This document shows positions 7,589-15,998 of a stretch of 21,112 nucleotides of DNA, piece by piece. A program made the position numbers and the translations under genes. The notes beneath the pieces were generated by a model. The model was not told where the DNA came from. It searched no databases and saw only the letters and a list, made by a program, of their open reading frames with translations. The stretch is from Acidimicrobiales bacterium (GTDB lineage: Bacteria; Actinomycetota; Acidimicrobiia; Acidimicrobiales; RAAP-2): the NCBI GenBank assembly GCA_030044045.1, contig JASHWO010000297.1, positions 1 to 21,112 on the forward strand, in the 5' to 3' direction. Position 1 is the first letter of the stretch. The number at the start of each line of letters is the position of its first letter.

Positions 7589-7640
7589 ACGTGGCCGACG
7601 CCGGCGACCCACCGGGCCGTGGCCCACGCCAGCCCGCGAC

Positions 7641-8489
7641 TCAGGCCGGTGGCGGGCCCTCGGCGCCGCGGATCTCCCCGCCGCCGTCCACGAACGCCTG
7701 GAGCTGGGCGTCCACCACGTCGCCCCGGGCCTCCCGGGCGTTGGCGGTGACGATGCCCCGCATCATGGTCGGGTTGACGGCGACGAAGATGCCCTCGGCC
7801 TCCGCCGTCAGCGTCCCGTCGTGGTGGACGCCGCCCCACACGAAGATCTTCCGCCCCTCCACCGACGTGAGCCGGGCCTCCAGGTCGAGCGGCGCCAGCA
7901 GGGGGGTGGGGCGCCGGTAGCGCACGGTGAGGGTCCCGGTCATCCCCGGCTGGCCGGTCAGGATGGTCACCGACCCCAGGAGCTCGTCGAAGAGGGCGGC
8001 GATGACCCCGCCGTGCACACAGGTCGGGGGGCCCTCGTAGGGGTAGCCGAAGAAGGCCCGGCCCCGCAGCTCCAGCCCGTCGCCGACCCGCTCCGCCCAG
8101 ACGTCCACCGGCGGGGCCAGCGGGTTGGCGTAGCCGATCACCGGGCTGGTGGGGAAGAAGTCCTGGGGGTGGCCGCGGTGGTCGGGTTGGCCCCGCGGGG
8201 CCTTGCCCGGGCCGGCCGCCACGGCCAGCTGGTCGGCCACCCGCTCCACCGTCTCGGCCGCCGCTGTCAGGTCGCCGTCGGCCAGCGGGCGCCCGACGGT
8301 GAGATCGGTGAGCCGCCGGACGGCGGCAGCCAGCCGGTTCCGGGCGGAGGGCGCCGAGGCCAGGGGCGACCCGTGCACTGGGCTCATCGGCCCGCCAGGG
8401 GCCCCACTGTGGCCCTTCTCGATGGCTGGCTCCTCCGATGCCGGGGGGCCCAACCCCCGGCCGGCTGTGCCACCTGGCCCGTCGCTCAC
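7641..8489 (-). CDS. PaaI-family hotdog-fold acyl-CoA thioesterase
   Basis: 282 residues from a GTG that overlaps the stop of the upstream enoyl-CoA hydratase gene as GTGA, indicating translational coupling. The hotdog domain occupies about 110-250. CVHGGVIAALFDELLG holds the family HGG (159-161) and Asp168, and GTLTVRYRRPTPLLAPLDLEARL is the typical central strand pair. Members hydrolyse acyl-CoA to free acid and CoA. The first ~50 residues are Gly/Pro-rich and probably disordered, and ATG 8387 (residue 35) is an alternative start. A helical stretch at 51-93 is extra relative to minimal PaaI. It ends convergent with the acyl-CoA synthetase across 52 bp. Substrate unknown. Confidence 0.85.
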   Translation of the reverse strand: MSDGPGGTAGRGLGPPASEEPAIEKGHSGAPGGPMSPVHGSPLASAPSARNRLAAAVRRLTDLTVGRPLADGDLTAAAETVERVADQLAVAAGPGKAPRGQPDHRGHPQDFFPTSPVIGYANPLAPPVDVWAERVGDGLELRGRAFFGYPYEGPPTCVHGGVIAALFDELLGSVTILTGQPGMTGTLTVRYRRPTPLLAPLDLEARLTSVEGRKIFVWGGVHHDGTLTAEAEGIFVAVNPTMMRGIVTANAREARGDVVDAQLQAFVDGGGEIRGAEGPPPA

Positions 8490-9280
8490 CGGCGCTGGAA
8501 CACCGGGGTGCGCTTCTCGGCGAACGCCTTGGGGCCCTCCTTGGCGTCCTCACTGGCAAAGACCGGCCAGCCGATCTCCAGCTCCCGGGCCAGCCCCTCC
8601 TCCTCCGACATCCCCTCGGTCTCCCAAACCGAGCGCTTGATGGCCTCCACGGCCAGCGGCCCGTTGGCACAGATCACTTCGGCGATGGCCAGGGCGTGCT
8701 CCAGGGCGGCCCCGTCGGGCACCACCTGGCCGATGAGCCCGATGCGCAACGCCTCCTCGGCCGAGACCTCGCGGGCGGTCAGCAACAGGTCCATGGCCAT
8801 GGTGTAAGGGATCTGCCGGCGCAGCCGCACGGTCGAGCCGCCGAGCGGGAAGAGCCCCCGGCGGGCCTCGAACACCCCGAACGTGGCCCCCTCCCCGGCC
8901 ACCCGGATGTCGGTGGCCTGCAGGATCTCGGTGCCCCCGGCCACCGCCCAGCCCTCCACCGCGGCGATCAGTGGCTTGCGCAGGTGGTAGTGGCGGAGGA
9001 GGGCCTTCCAGTGCAGGTCGGGATCCTCGGCCATGCGGTGCTGGTACTTCTCGGCGTCGGGGCCGCCCATGGCCTTCAGGTCCATGCCGGTGCAGAACGA
9101 CCCGCCGGTCCCGGTGAGGATGGCGCAGCGGATGTCGTCGTCGCCGTCGATCTCGGCCCAGGCATCGGCCATGCCGACCAGCATGGGGAGGCTGAGGGCG
9201 TTCTTGGCCTCGGGCCGGTTCATGGTCACCACGGCCGTCCGGCCGTGGCGCTCGAAGCGGAGGTGCTCGGTACTGTCCAC
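8486..9280 (-). CDS. Enoyl-CoA hydratase, EchA19-like (crotonase family)
   Basis: 264 residues from GTG 9280. The sequence follows the crotonase fold closely: TMNRPEAKNALS, the oxyanion-hole segment GGSFCTGMDLKAM, and AVEGWAVAGGTEILQATDIRVAGEGATFGVFEARRG. Glu118 and Glu138 are 20 residues apart, as the two catalytic glutamates of rat enoyl-CoA hydratase are, so hydratase activity is expected. The TEILQATDIRVAGE, RQIPYTMAMDLLLT and C-terminal DAKEGPKAFAEKR segments strongly recall M. tuberculosis EchA19, a KstR-controlled hydratase of cholesterol side-chain breakdown. A KstR-like palindrome sits 11 bp before the start, and no Shine-Dalgarno is evident, so the transcript may be nearly leaderless. 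The thioesterase gene is coupled downstream. Confidence 0.88.
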   Translation of the reverse strand: MDSTEHLRFERHGRTAVVTMNRPEAKNALSLPMLVGMADAWAEIDGDDDIRCAILTGTGGSFCTGMDLKAMGGPDAEKYQHRMAEDPDLHWKALLRHYHLRKPLIAAVEGWAVAGGTEILQATDIRVAGEGATFGVFEARRGLFPLGGSTVRLRRQIPYTMAMDLLLTAREVSAEEALRIGLIGQVVPDGAALEHALAIAEVICANGPLAVEAIKRSVWETEGMSEEEGLARELEIGWPVFASEDAKEGPKAFAEKRTPVFQRR

Positions 9281-9291
9281 GAGGGGAAGAT

Positions 9292-9305
9292 TAGAACACG
9301 TCCTA
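9292..9305. promoter_or_regulatory. KstR-like operator, copy 2 (enoyl-CoA hydratase promoter)
   Basis: TAGAACACGTCCTA fits TnnAACnnGTTnnA with one mismatch (GTC for GTT). It lies in the 28-bp gap between the stop of the membrane-protein gene (9309) and the hydratase GTG (9280). The gap implies a promoter for the hydratase-thioesterase pair overlapping the end of the preceding gene. The start codon is only 11 bp away, so binding here would cover the transcription start. Confidence 0.65.
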
Positions 9306-9308
9306 TTT

Positions 9309-10547
9309 CTACGCGAAACCGGTAGGGCCCACCGGCACCGGGCGGGGAGCGGGTTCGGCGGTGAGGTCGGGGGCGGGGTCGTCCCCCGATGTCGGGCCAG
9401 GGTCGAGGGGGTGGCCGCCCACCGCGAAGGCCGCCCGGTACGCGGCGGCCAACGCCAGCCCCACCATGGCCACCAGGGGTAGCCAGTAGAGCCATGGCTC
9501 CCGGTGGAAGTAGCAGTAGACGCTGGCCGCGGTGGCCGGGGCCAGTGCCCACCATGTGCGGCGGGCGGCCGCCACGACCAGCAGGAAGGCCACCGCCGGC
9601 CACAGGTAGTACGGCGAGGTGGCTGGCTCGAGCAGGAACCGGACGGCCACCACCGCCGCACCGCACCACACCACCTGCAGAGGAGTCGCCCCACGACGCC
9701 AGAGCCACCATCCGATGCTCACCGCCACCAGGAGAGCCACAGCTCGGGCGGGGAGCGCCGACACGAGGTCGTGACCCGGGACGGGGCTCATCCAGAGCAC
9801 GGGAGTCGGGTAGTTGGGATGGACATAGTCCGGTTCGCTGACAAACCGCCCGGCATCCCCGCCCGTCGTGACGAGGGGCACGATCATCACGGCCGCGGTG
9901 AGGACGGGCACCCGCCACAGAACCCTGATCCACGAACGAGGGCTTCCAAGGGCAAGCACCGGCGGAAGGAAAAGGAGTGAGAGGGGCTGCATGACAAACG
10001 CCATGCCGAAGAGCCATCCGACCCGTCCCCAGCGACCATCCATCGCCGCTGACAGCGCGAACAGAACGAGGACCACTGCCATGACGTCCTCGGGGTGTCC
10101 CCAGAGCACGAACACGGGCATTGAGAACAGCGCCGTGCACCAGAGCAGGCCGGTCCGCTGGCGCCCGGCAATCCCCAGCCGCCGGGCCAGATGATCGACA
10201 GCCGGCACGATGCACGCACAGACCACCAGCATGTACGGGTCGATGACCAGCCAGGCGGACGGGCGGGCCAGCGGGAAGGGGAAGGCGGCCACCAGGTCGG
10301 CCCGGGTGGCGAGCCAGGCCGGGGGAGCGAACAGGATCGCGGTCCCCGGTGCCGATACGTAGTAAAGGCCTTGTGCGAAATCGCCCCAGGCGAGATAGCG
10401 CCCGCCCTCGAACGACTTCCACACGTCGCCGGGGACCAGCCAGCCGTGCCCGCCCAGGAGCGAATCGAGCGGGAACCCTACGAACAGCCCTACCGCCACG
10501 AGCGCCGCCGCCGGTAGCACGGGGCCTTGCCACCACCGGCGCGGCAT
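9309..10547 (-). CDS. Polytopic membrane protein, possibly GT-C/GT87-type glycosyltransferase-like
   Basis: 412 residues from ATG 10547, which begins MPRRWWQGPVLPAAAL, a positively charged lead into the first membrane helix. About ten hydrophobic segments cover nearly the whole protein. The C-terminal ~40 residues are Pro/Asp-rich and probably cytoplasmic. A FVLWGHPEDVMAV segment at mid-protein and a periplasmic-looking VSEPDYVHPNYPTPVLWMSPVPGH loop recall actinobacterial GT-C-like integral membrane proteins, but no DxD-type motif is convincing, so the activity is open. It lies 50 bp after the thiolase gene in the same direction and may be read from the thiolase promoter. No functional link to CoA metabolism is visible. 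In-frame codons upstream of 10547 run into the thiolase gene. Confidence 0.7.
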   Translation of the reverse strand: MPRRWWQGPVLPAAALVAVGLFVGFPLDSLLGGHGWLVPGDVWKSFEGGRYLAWGDFAQGLYYVSAPGTAILFAPPAWLATRADLVAAFPFPLARPSAWLVIDPYMLVVCACIVPAVDHLARRLGIAGRQRTGLLWCTALFSMPVFVLWGHPEDVMAVVLVLFALSAAMDGRWGRVGWLFGMAFVMQPLSLLFLPPVLALGSPRSWIRVLWRVPVLTAAVMIVPLVTTGGDAGRFVSEPDYVHPNYPTPVLWMSPVPGHDLVSALPARAVALLVAVSIGWWLWRRGATPLQVVWCGAAVVAVRFLLEPATSPYYLWPAVAFLLVVAAARRTWWALAPATAASVYCYFHREPWLYWLPLVAMVGLALAAAYRAAFAVGGHPLDPGPTSGDDPAPDLTAEPAPRPVPVGPTGFA

Positions 10548-10597
10548 GGCGGCAGCGTACCGCCGCCACTTGGAAATTCCCGGGACCGCCGGGCCTC

Positions 10598-11803
<1,206 letters not shown>

Positions 11804-11828
11804 TCACCCTGGCCGTCCGCCCCGACAG

Positions 11829-11842
11829 TAGAACCTGTTCTA
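11829..11842. promoter_or_regulatory. KstR-like operator, copy 3 (thiolase promoter)
   Basis: TAGAACCTGTTCTA, identical to the copy at 5947-5960, lies in the 177-bp gap between the divergent thiolase (start 11773) and the UPF0145 operon (start 11951). Its closeness to the thiolase suggests it controls that gene. It is 108 bp from the other start, so effects on the UPF0145 genes are less likely. Confidence 0.75.
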
Positions 11843-11950
11843 GATCCTACCAGCGCTCCCACCCATCAGGCGCCGTAGGACATACTGCGTGCGCTGGCCA
11901 GGTACCAGACACATGGAGAGCAGCGACACGCACAGCAGAAGGGGGACGCC

Positions 11951-12796
11951 GTGGTCCACGATCACAACGGTACGGTAGGCGCCGCGTCACTCTCGCCGGA
12001 GGGCCTGCCCCCCGACGCCAGGGAGCGGCTGCGGGAGTTGTCCGTCGAGGGGCCCGGGCCGGCGCTCTTCACGAGCGACCTTTCCGTGAACGAGTTCATG
12101 CTCGTCAAGGAGTGCGGGTTCCACCCGCGCGGGCTCGTGTTCGGCAGCTCCATCTTCAACGTCGGGATCTCGACGCGACGCTGGTCGAAGAACCAGGAGA
12201 TGGGTACCTACACCCAGGCGATGTACTCGGCCCGCGAGCTGGCCATGCAGCGGATGGAGGCCGAAGCCGAGCTGCTCGGCGCGGACGGGATCGTCGGCGT
12301 GCGTCTCGACATCACTTACTACGACTGGGGCCGGCGATCGGCCGAGTTCATCGCCGTCGGTACGGCGGTGTCGGCGACAGGGGGCGAGGGGTGGAAGACT
12401 CCGGCCGGGAAGCCCTTCACCAGCGACCTCTCGGGACAGGACTTCTGGACGCTGCTCGAGATGGGCTACGCGCCGGTAGGGCTGGTCCTCGGCAACTGCG
12501 TCTACCACGTGGCGCACCGTTCGCCCAAGAGAGCCATCAGCCAAGTGGCCCGCTCGGCAGAGTCGCCGTCGACCACCCAGGCCCTGTACGAGGCCCGCGA
12601 GCTGGCGATGACACGGATGCAGAAAGACGCCATGGACATCGGTGCCGAGGGGATCGTCGGGGTGCAGCTCGTGGAGAAGTCCCACATGCTCGGATCGCAC
12701 GTGATCGAGTTCCTGGCGGTCGGGACCGGTGTCCGCGCCCGGCCCGACCACCGTTCGATGCCGAAGCCCCAGATGATCATGACCCTGGACCACTGA
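11951..12796 (+). CDS. Tandem UPF0145 (YbjQ-like) protein, gene 1 of 3
   Basis: 281 residues from GTG 11951, preceded by AGAAGGGGG. It has two copies of a YbjQ/UPF0145-like domain, at about 35-140 and 150-262. Each copy has a leading strand (FTSDLSVNEF and FTSDLSGQDF), a hydrophobic strand ending in a VLGN/VFGSS-like turn, a long helix (YSARELAMQRMEAEAELLGADGIVGV and YEARELAMTRMQKDAMDIGAEGIVGV) and a closing strand (EFIAVGTAV and EFLAVGTGV). YbjQ proteins are small beta-rich oligomers often annotated as heavy-metal-binding, without a settled function. No signal peptide or membrane segment is seen, so it is probably cytoplasmic. It is the first gene of a tight three-gene run of the same family. 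Confidence 0.85.
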   Translation: MVHDHNGTVGAASLSPEGLPPDARERLRELSVEGPGPALFTSDLSVNEFMLVKECGFHPRGLVFGSSIFNVGISTRRWSKNQEMGTYTQAMYSARELAMQRMEAEAELLGADGIVGVRLDITYYDWGRRSAEFIAVGTAVSATGGEGWKTPAGKPFTSDLSGQDFWTLLEMGYAPVGLVLGNCVYHVAHRSPKRAISQVARSAESPSTTQALYEARELAMTRMQKDAMDIGAEGIVGVQLVEKSHMLGSHVIEFLAVGTGVRARPDHRSMPKPQMIMTLDH

Positions 12797-12797
12797 G

Positions 12798-13622
12798 GTG
12801 CCGTCGACGGTCGGAACGGCCCGCCGCCCGGTCTCCTCGGCGCTCAGCGTCGACGAGCTGCTGCTGGTCGACGCCGCCGGCTACGTCCCGCTGGGCATGG
12901 TCGTGGGCGCCGCCGTGTTCCACGTGGGGGTGGTCGGCGCACGCATGGCCAGCACCGAGCTCGTGCCGCTGTCGCAGGCGCTCCTGGCGGCACGAGAGCA
13001 GTCGACGGCGCGACTGCGGGACCAGGCGGCACGGATCGGGGCGGCTGGCGTGATCGGTGCGCAGGTGGAGATCGCCGCGTTCGAGGACCAGCACCACCTG
13101 GCACGGGTGGCGGCGGTCGGCACGGCCGTCGCCCGTGCGACAGCAGCGAGTGACGATGCCCCACCCGGGGGGCCCTTCGTGGCCGGGCTGACCGGCCAGG
13201 AGCTCAGCGTGCTCGCGGACGGGGGCTACGAGCCGGTCAACCTGGTCATGGGGGTATGCGTGTACCACGTGGCGCGGCAACGTCCCCGGGCGTGGGTGCG
13301 CAACCTCACGGCGACCGGCGAGCTCGGCACCTCCACCGCGGCGCTGTACCAGGCTCGCGAGCTGGCCATGCGACGGCTCCAGGCAGAGGCGCTCGCCTCG
13401 GGCGGCGACGGCGTGGTCGGCGTGACGACCTCGGAACGCGCCCAGGTGTGGGGATCCAGGGCCGTCGAGTTCTTCTGTATGGGCACCGCCATCCGACGGT
13501 GTGGCGAGCCACGCCCCGGACGGTCACGGGCGGTCGTGTCCGTCTGTGACCTCCGGACGGCCACCGACCCTGCCGTCCTTCACGGCAGCTCCCGGCGCAC
13601 GAGCGGTGGAGCCCCCGGGTGA
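12798..13622 (+). CDS. Tandem UPF0145 (YbjQ-like) protein, gene 2 of 3
   Basis: 274 residues from GTG 12798, one base after the stop of gene 1, so translation is probably coupled. Two UPF0145-like domains lie at about 14-115 and 124-240. The second is canonical (MGVCVYHV, YQARELAMRRLQAEALASGGDGVVGV, EFFCMGTAI) and is close to the second domain of gene 1. The first domain is more drifted, with AREQSTARLRDQAARIGAAGVIGAQVEI in the helix and a closing AAVGTAV. A short Arg/Ser-rich tail follows. The order of conserved and drifted copies suggests duplication followed by specialisation. Function unknown. Confidence 0.82.
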   Translation: MPSTVGTARRPVSSALSVDELLLVDAAGYVPLGMVVGAAVFHVGVVGARMASTELVPLSQALLAAREQSTARLRDQAARIGAAGVIGAQVEIAAFEDQHHLARVAAVGTAVARATAASDDAPPGGPFVAGLTGQELSVLADGGYEPVNLVMGVCVYHVARQRPRAWVRNLTATGELGTSTAALYQARELAMRRLQAEALASGGDGVVGVTTSERAQVWGSRAVEFFCMGTAIRRCGEPRPGRSRAVVSVCDLRTATDPAVLHGSSRRTSGGAPG

Positions 13623-14578
13623 GCACCACGCCTTCTCCCGACCGTGCTGCTGCACCGACCCGGTCGAGCGCACTGCCCGGTGCGGCCCAGCGTCGGATCA
13701 CCGGAGAGATGAAGGTCTGGTCCTCCAAGCAGGCCATCGGCGAGGAGGCGGCCCTCCGCCGGCTCGGGTTCTCGTCCCTCGGGGTGGTGATCGGGTCGGC
13801 GAACTCGTGGGGCGTGGCGCTGGCACCACGCAGCGCCAGGAGATCGACCGCACCGCCCCCTCCCGGGAGCCAATGGCAGGAGACGTCGCTGGACGACCCC
13901 GTGACCGCCCGCCGGCACGGCGGGTACGTCCACGACTGGAGGGTCGGCACCGACGATCGGACCGCCCGTCACATCGGCTGGACGTGGGAGCTCGCGATGC
14001 ACGAACAGCGCGAGCTCCACCTGGTCGACACGGTGCTGTCGGACCTGCTCGAGGAAGCAAAGGCGCTCGGGGCGCACGGCGTGGTCGGCATCACCCTGGT
14101 GACGCGCCACCTGGGGACGGAACGCGGATCGGAGTACCCGGTGGTCGAGGTGTCGGCCGGCGGCACGGCCGTCACCACCCCGGGCACGCCGAGCGCGGAG
14201 GACCCGTTCACTACGGGCCTATCCGGAGCGGAGATCCTGAAGCTCGCCGAGCGTGGGTGGGCGCCGGTCCGCTTCGTGGTGGGGATCGGTCACGTACGGG
14301 GCGTGGCCCGCCGCGGCTCACGCCGGGCGCTGGTGTCGGTGAAGAACGGCGAGGTGCGGCAGCTCTCGGAGCTCCGGGAGAAGAGCCTGGAGATCGCCGT
14401 CCAGAGCCTCGAGCATCGGGCGCTGCCTCCCAGCGAGCTGGTCGTGGGCGTCGAACGGACCGTCACCGAAGGACACCTCGAGGCGTACTGCCGGCTCACC
14501 GGGTCCGCGGTGCGACGCGTTCTCGCGGCGGCTCCTGCCGCGCTCGACGTCCTCCGGGTGGTCGACCTCAGCCGGTAG
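13619..14578 (+). CDS. Divergent tandem UPF0145 (YbjQ-like) protein, gene 3 of 3
   Basis: 319 residues from GTG 13619, overlapping the stop of gene 2 as GTGA. It is the least conserved of the three. The first domain (about 30-190) keeps LGFSSLGVVIGSA, a helix LHLVDTVLSDLLEEAKALGAHGVVGITLV and a closing VVEVSAGGTAV, but has a ~45-residue insertion before the helix with a HIGWTWELAMHEQRELH segment. The second domain (about 195-310) begins FTTGLSGAEILKLAERGWAPVRFVVGIGH, like those of genes 1 and 2, but lacks the ARELAM helix signature and ends in CRLTGSAVRRV. It may form mixed oligomers with the others. Function unknown. Confidence 0.78.
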   Translation: MSTTPSPDRAAAPTRSSALPGAAQRRITGEMKVWSSKQAIGEEAALRRLGFSSLGVVIGSANSWGVALAPRSARRSTAPPPPGSQWQETSLDDPVTARRHGGYVHDWRVGTDDRTARHIGWTWELAMHEQRELHLVDTVLSDLLEEAKALGAHGVVGITLVTRHLGTERGSEYPVVEVSAGGTAVTTPGTPSAEDPFTTGLSGAEILKLAERGWAPVRFVVGIGHVRGVARRGSRRALVSVKNGEVRQLSELREKSLEIAVQSLEHRALPPSELVVGVERTVTEGHLEAYCRLTGSAVRRVLAAAPAALDVLRVVDLSR

Positions 14579-14599
14579 GCAGCGGTCGCGTCCCAGCCT

Positions 14600-15817
14600 G
14601 CCGTCCGGGCTGCCTTGGCGACCGCCTTCGAAGGGTGCACCTTGTCGACGGCAGCCAGCACCAGCTCGGTCACTCCCGACGGCGACCGCCACAGTGCGCC
14701 GGCCACCTCTCCACCTGCGCCTGATGGCTCCCGGCCAGGTCGAGGGTGTCGAACAGTCCCTCCGGGCCGTCGCTCACCAGGCGACACGCCAGCGCGTCGA
14801 CGGACGGCCCCGGGCTCGACCGGTCGGACAGGACGCTCCAGTCCTCCTGCCCTGATCGACCAGCCAGCACAGCGCCATGCCACGGGTCGACGGCTCCGAC
14901 GCGAGGTGCCGGACATGCGGCGTCGCCGCCCCGGCATCGATATCGGCCATCGCGGCCAGCGCCAGCCACCGGAGTGCTGGATCGTCGATCTCCCGAGCAG
15001 CCGTCGCCAGGTCGGCAAGGGCCTCCTCGGGCGTTCGCCGGTCACGCCATGCTGCCAGCTCAGCCCGGAACGTCGGGTAGTTGTCGGCGTCGGTCCCGAC
15101 GAGCAGCTCAGTGGCGCTGGCGTCGGCAAGCCAGCCAGCCGCCGGGGCCCCATCCGGCCTCGGCGAGCAACCGGCGGACGGTGACCACCCGGCCGCGGTC
15201 AGATCGACCGTCCCGCCGGGCCGGCCGCGGTCGGCCGCGGTCGGCAGGCTGGGGTCGGGATGGTCGACGCCGTCGCGGCGGACCACCCCAGCCAGGGTGA
15301 ACACGTCCATCAGGTCGACGACGTCATGGGCAAGCAGCTTCTCCACCCCTTCTCGGCCCTGGTGCGGGAAGGTGAACTGATCGAGGACGATCTCCGCGGC
15401 CAGCGCTGTCAGCAACTCGATCGGGAACGGCTTGCCTGCCACGTACGGCAGAGCCAGGAGCTGCAGGCACTCCTGGTCGAGCAGTTGGTCGACATCGGGC
15501 CTGGCGAACCATCCGTCCCGCCAGCGCTGGGCGCTCAGCGGGCCGGCGGCCAGGAGCCCGTCCACGACCCGGTCGAACGAGCCGGCGAGGTCGTCTGCCA
15601 ATCCCCGTCCCTGCTTGATGGCCACCACCTTTCCGTGCGCCACCCGCAGGACGCCGGCCTTCTTGGCCCAGGAGAACACCAGGCGGAGGTGGAACAGCTC
15701 GTCCGAGCTCCTCGTCTTGAAGGTGCGGTCACCGATCGCCTCGTCCAACAGGTCGCCGGTCCCCAGGAGGTCGACCAGCACCCTGGCGTCAGCCAGGGTG
15801 AGGTGGAGGTGACATCG
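14600..15817 (-). pseudogene. Multiply frameshifted remnant of a conserved actinobacterial hypothetical gene
   Basis: The minus strand carries one protein broken over several frames. The longest intact piece (GTG 15781 to 15191) reads LVDLLGTGDLLDEAIGDRTFKTRSSDELFHL and continues to FTLAGVVRRDG. Near 15187-15190 one G appears lost. The +1-shifted frame then gives VVTVRRLLAEAGWGPGGW, and the original frame returns at a tandem GGCT at about 15129-15140 with WLADASATELL. Another lost G at about 14850-14856 moves the frame so that VDQG continues as QEDWSVLSDRSSPG and ALACRLVSDGPEGLFDTLDL. An extra AG at about 14706-14711 then leads to ALWRSPSGVTELVLAAV and HPSKAVAKAAR. A TAG at 15818-15820 closes the frame upstream without a good start, so the N-terminus is probably missing too. 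The family is one I associate with pRiA4b ORF-3-like proteins, tentatively. Indel sequencing errors are an alternative. Confidence 0.7.
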
Positions 15818-15880
15818 CTAGGCGATGGACGTCCAGGCCTCTCTTGTAGCGTAGACGGTGGTGGGCGAGTCTGCGTTATG

Positions 15881-15897
15881 CAGCGCCTAGGGCGCTG
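15881..15897. repeat. Perfect 7-bp-arm inverted repeat in a gene-free gap
   Basis: CAGCGCC, spacer TAG, GGCGCTG. It lies in the 181-bp gap between the pseudogene boundary (15818) and the stop of the HTH gene (15999). It could be the core of a terminator for that minus-strand gene, about 100 bp after its stop, but there is no T-run. It could equally be an operator left from the pseudogene's upstream region. Nothing else is recognisable in this gap. Confidence 0.3.
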
Positions 15898-15998
15898 ACC
15901 TGCTCTTTCGCGGCGCGGGCGGCCCTTCGAGCCCTCATTCACCGAGTACGCGCTTCCGTCTGCTGGAGCGGCTCGCCCAAGGTCCTGGTTGTCGGAGA

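Noticed and set aside
7614..7625. GGGCCGTGGCCC as a bidirectional terminator between convergent genes
   Set aside because: The loop would be only 2 nt and no T-run follows on either strand.
4904..7627. A 907-codon open frame on the minus strand
   Set aside because: It runs antisense through the synthetase gene and in another frame of the SDR; the product is His/Gly/Ala/Arg-rich low complexity with no domain. It is a shadow produced by high GC.
15915..15945. tRNA-like T-arm (TTCGAGCCC) as a possible insertion site
   Set aside because: No matching 5-bp stem, no anticodon or D arm nearby, and no CCA or acceptor pairing.
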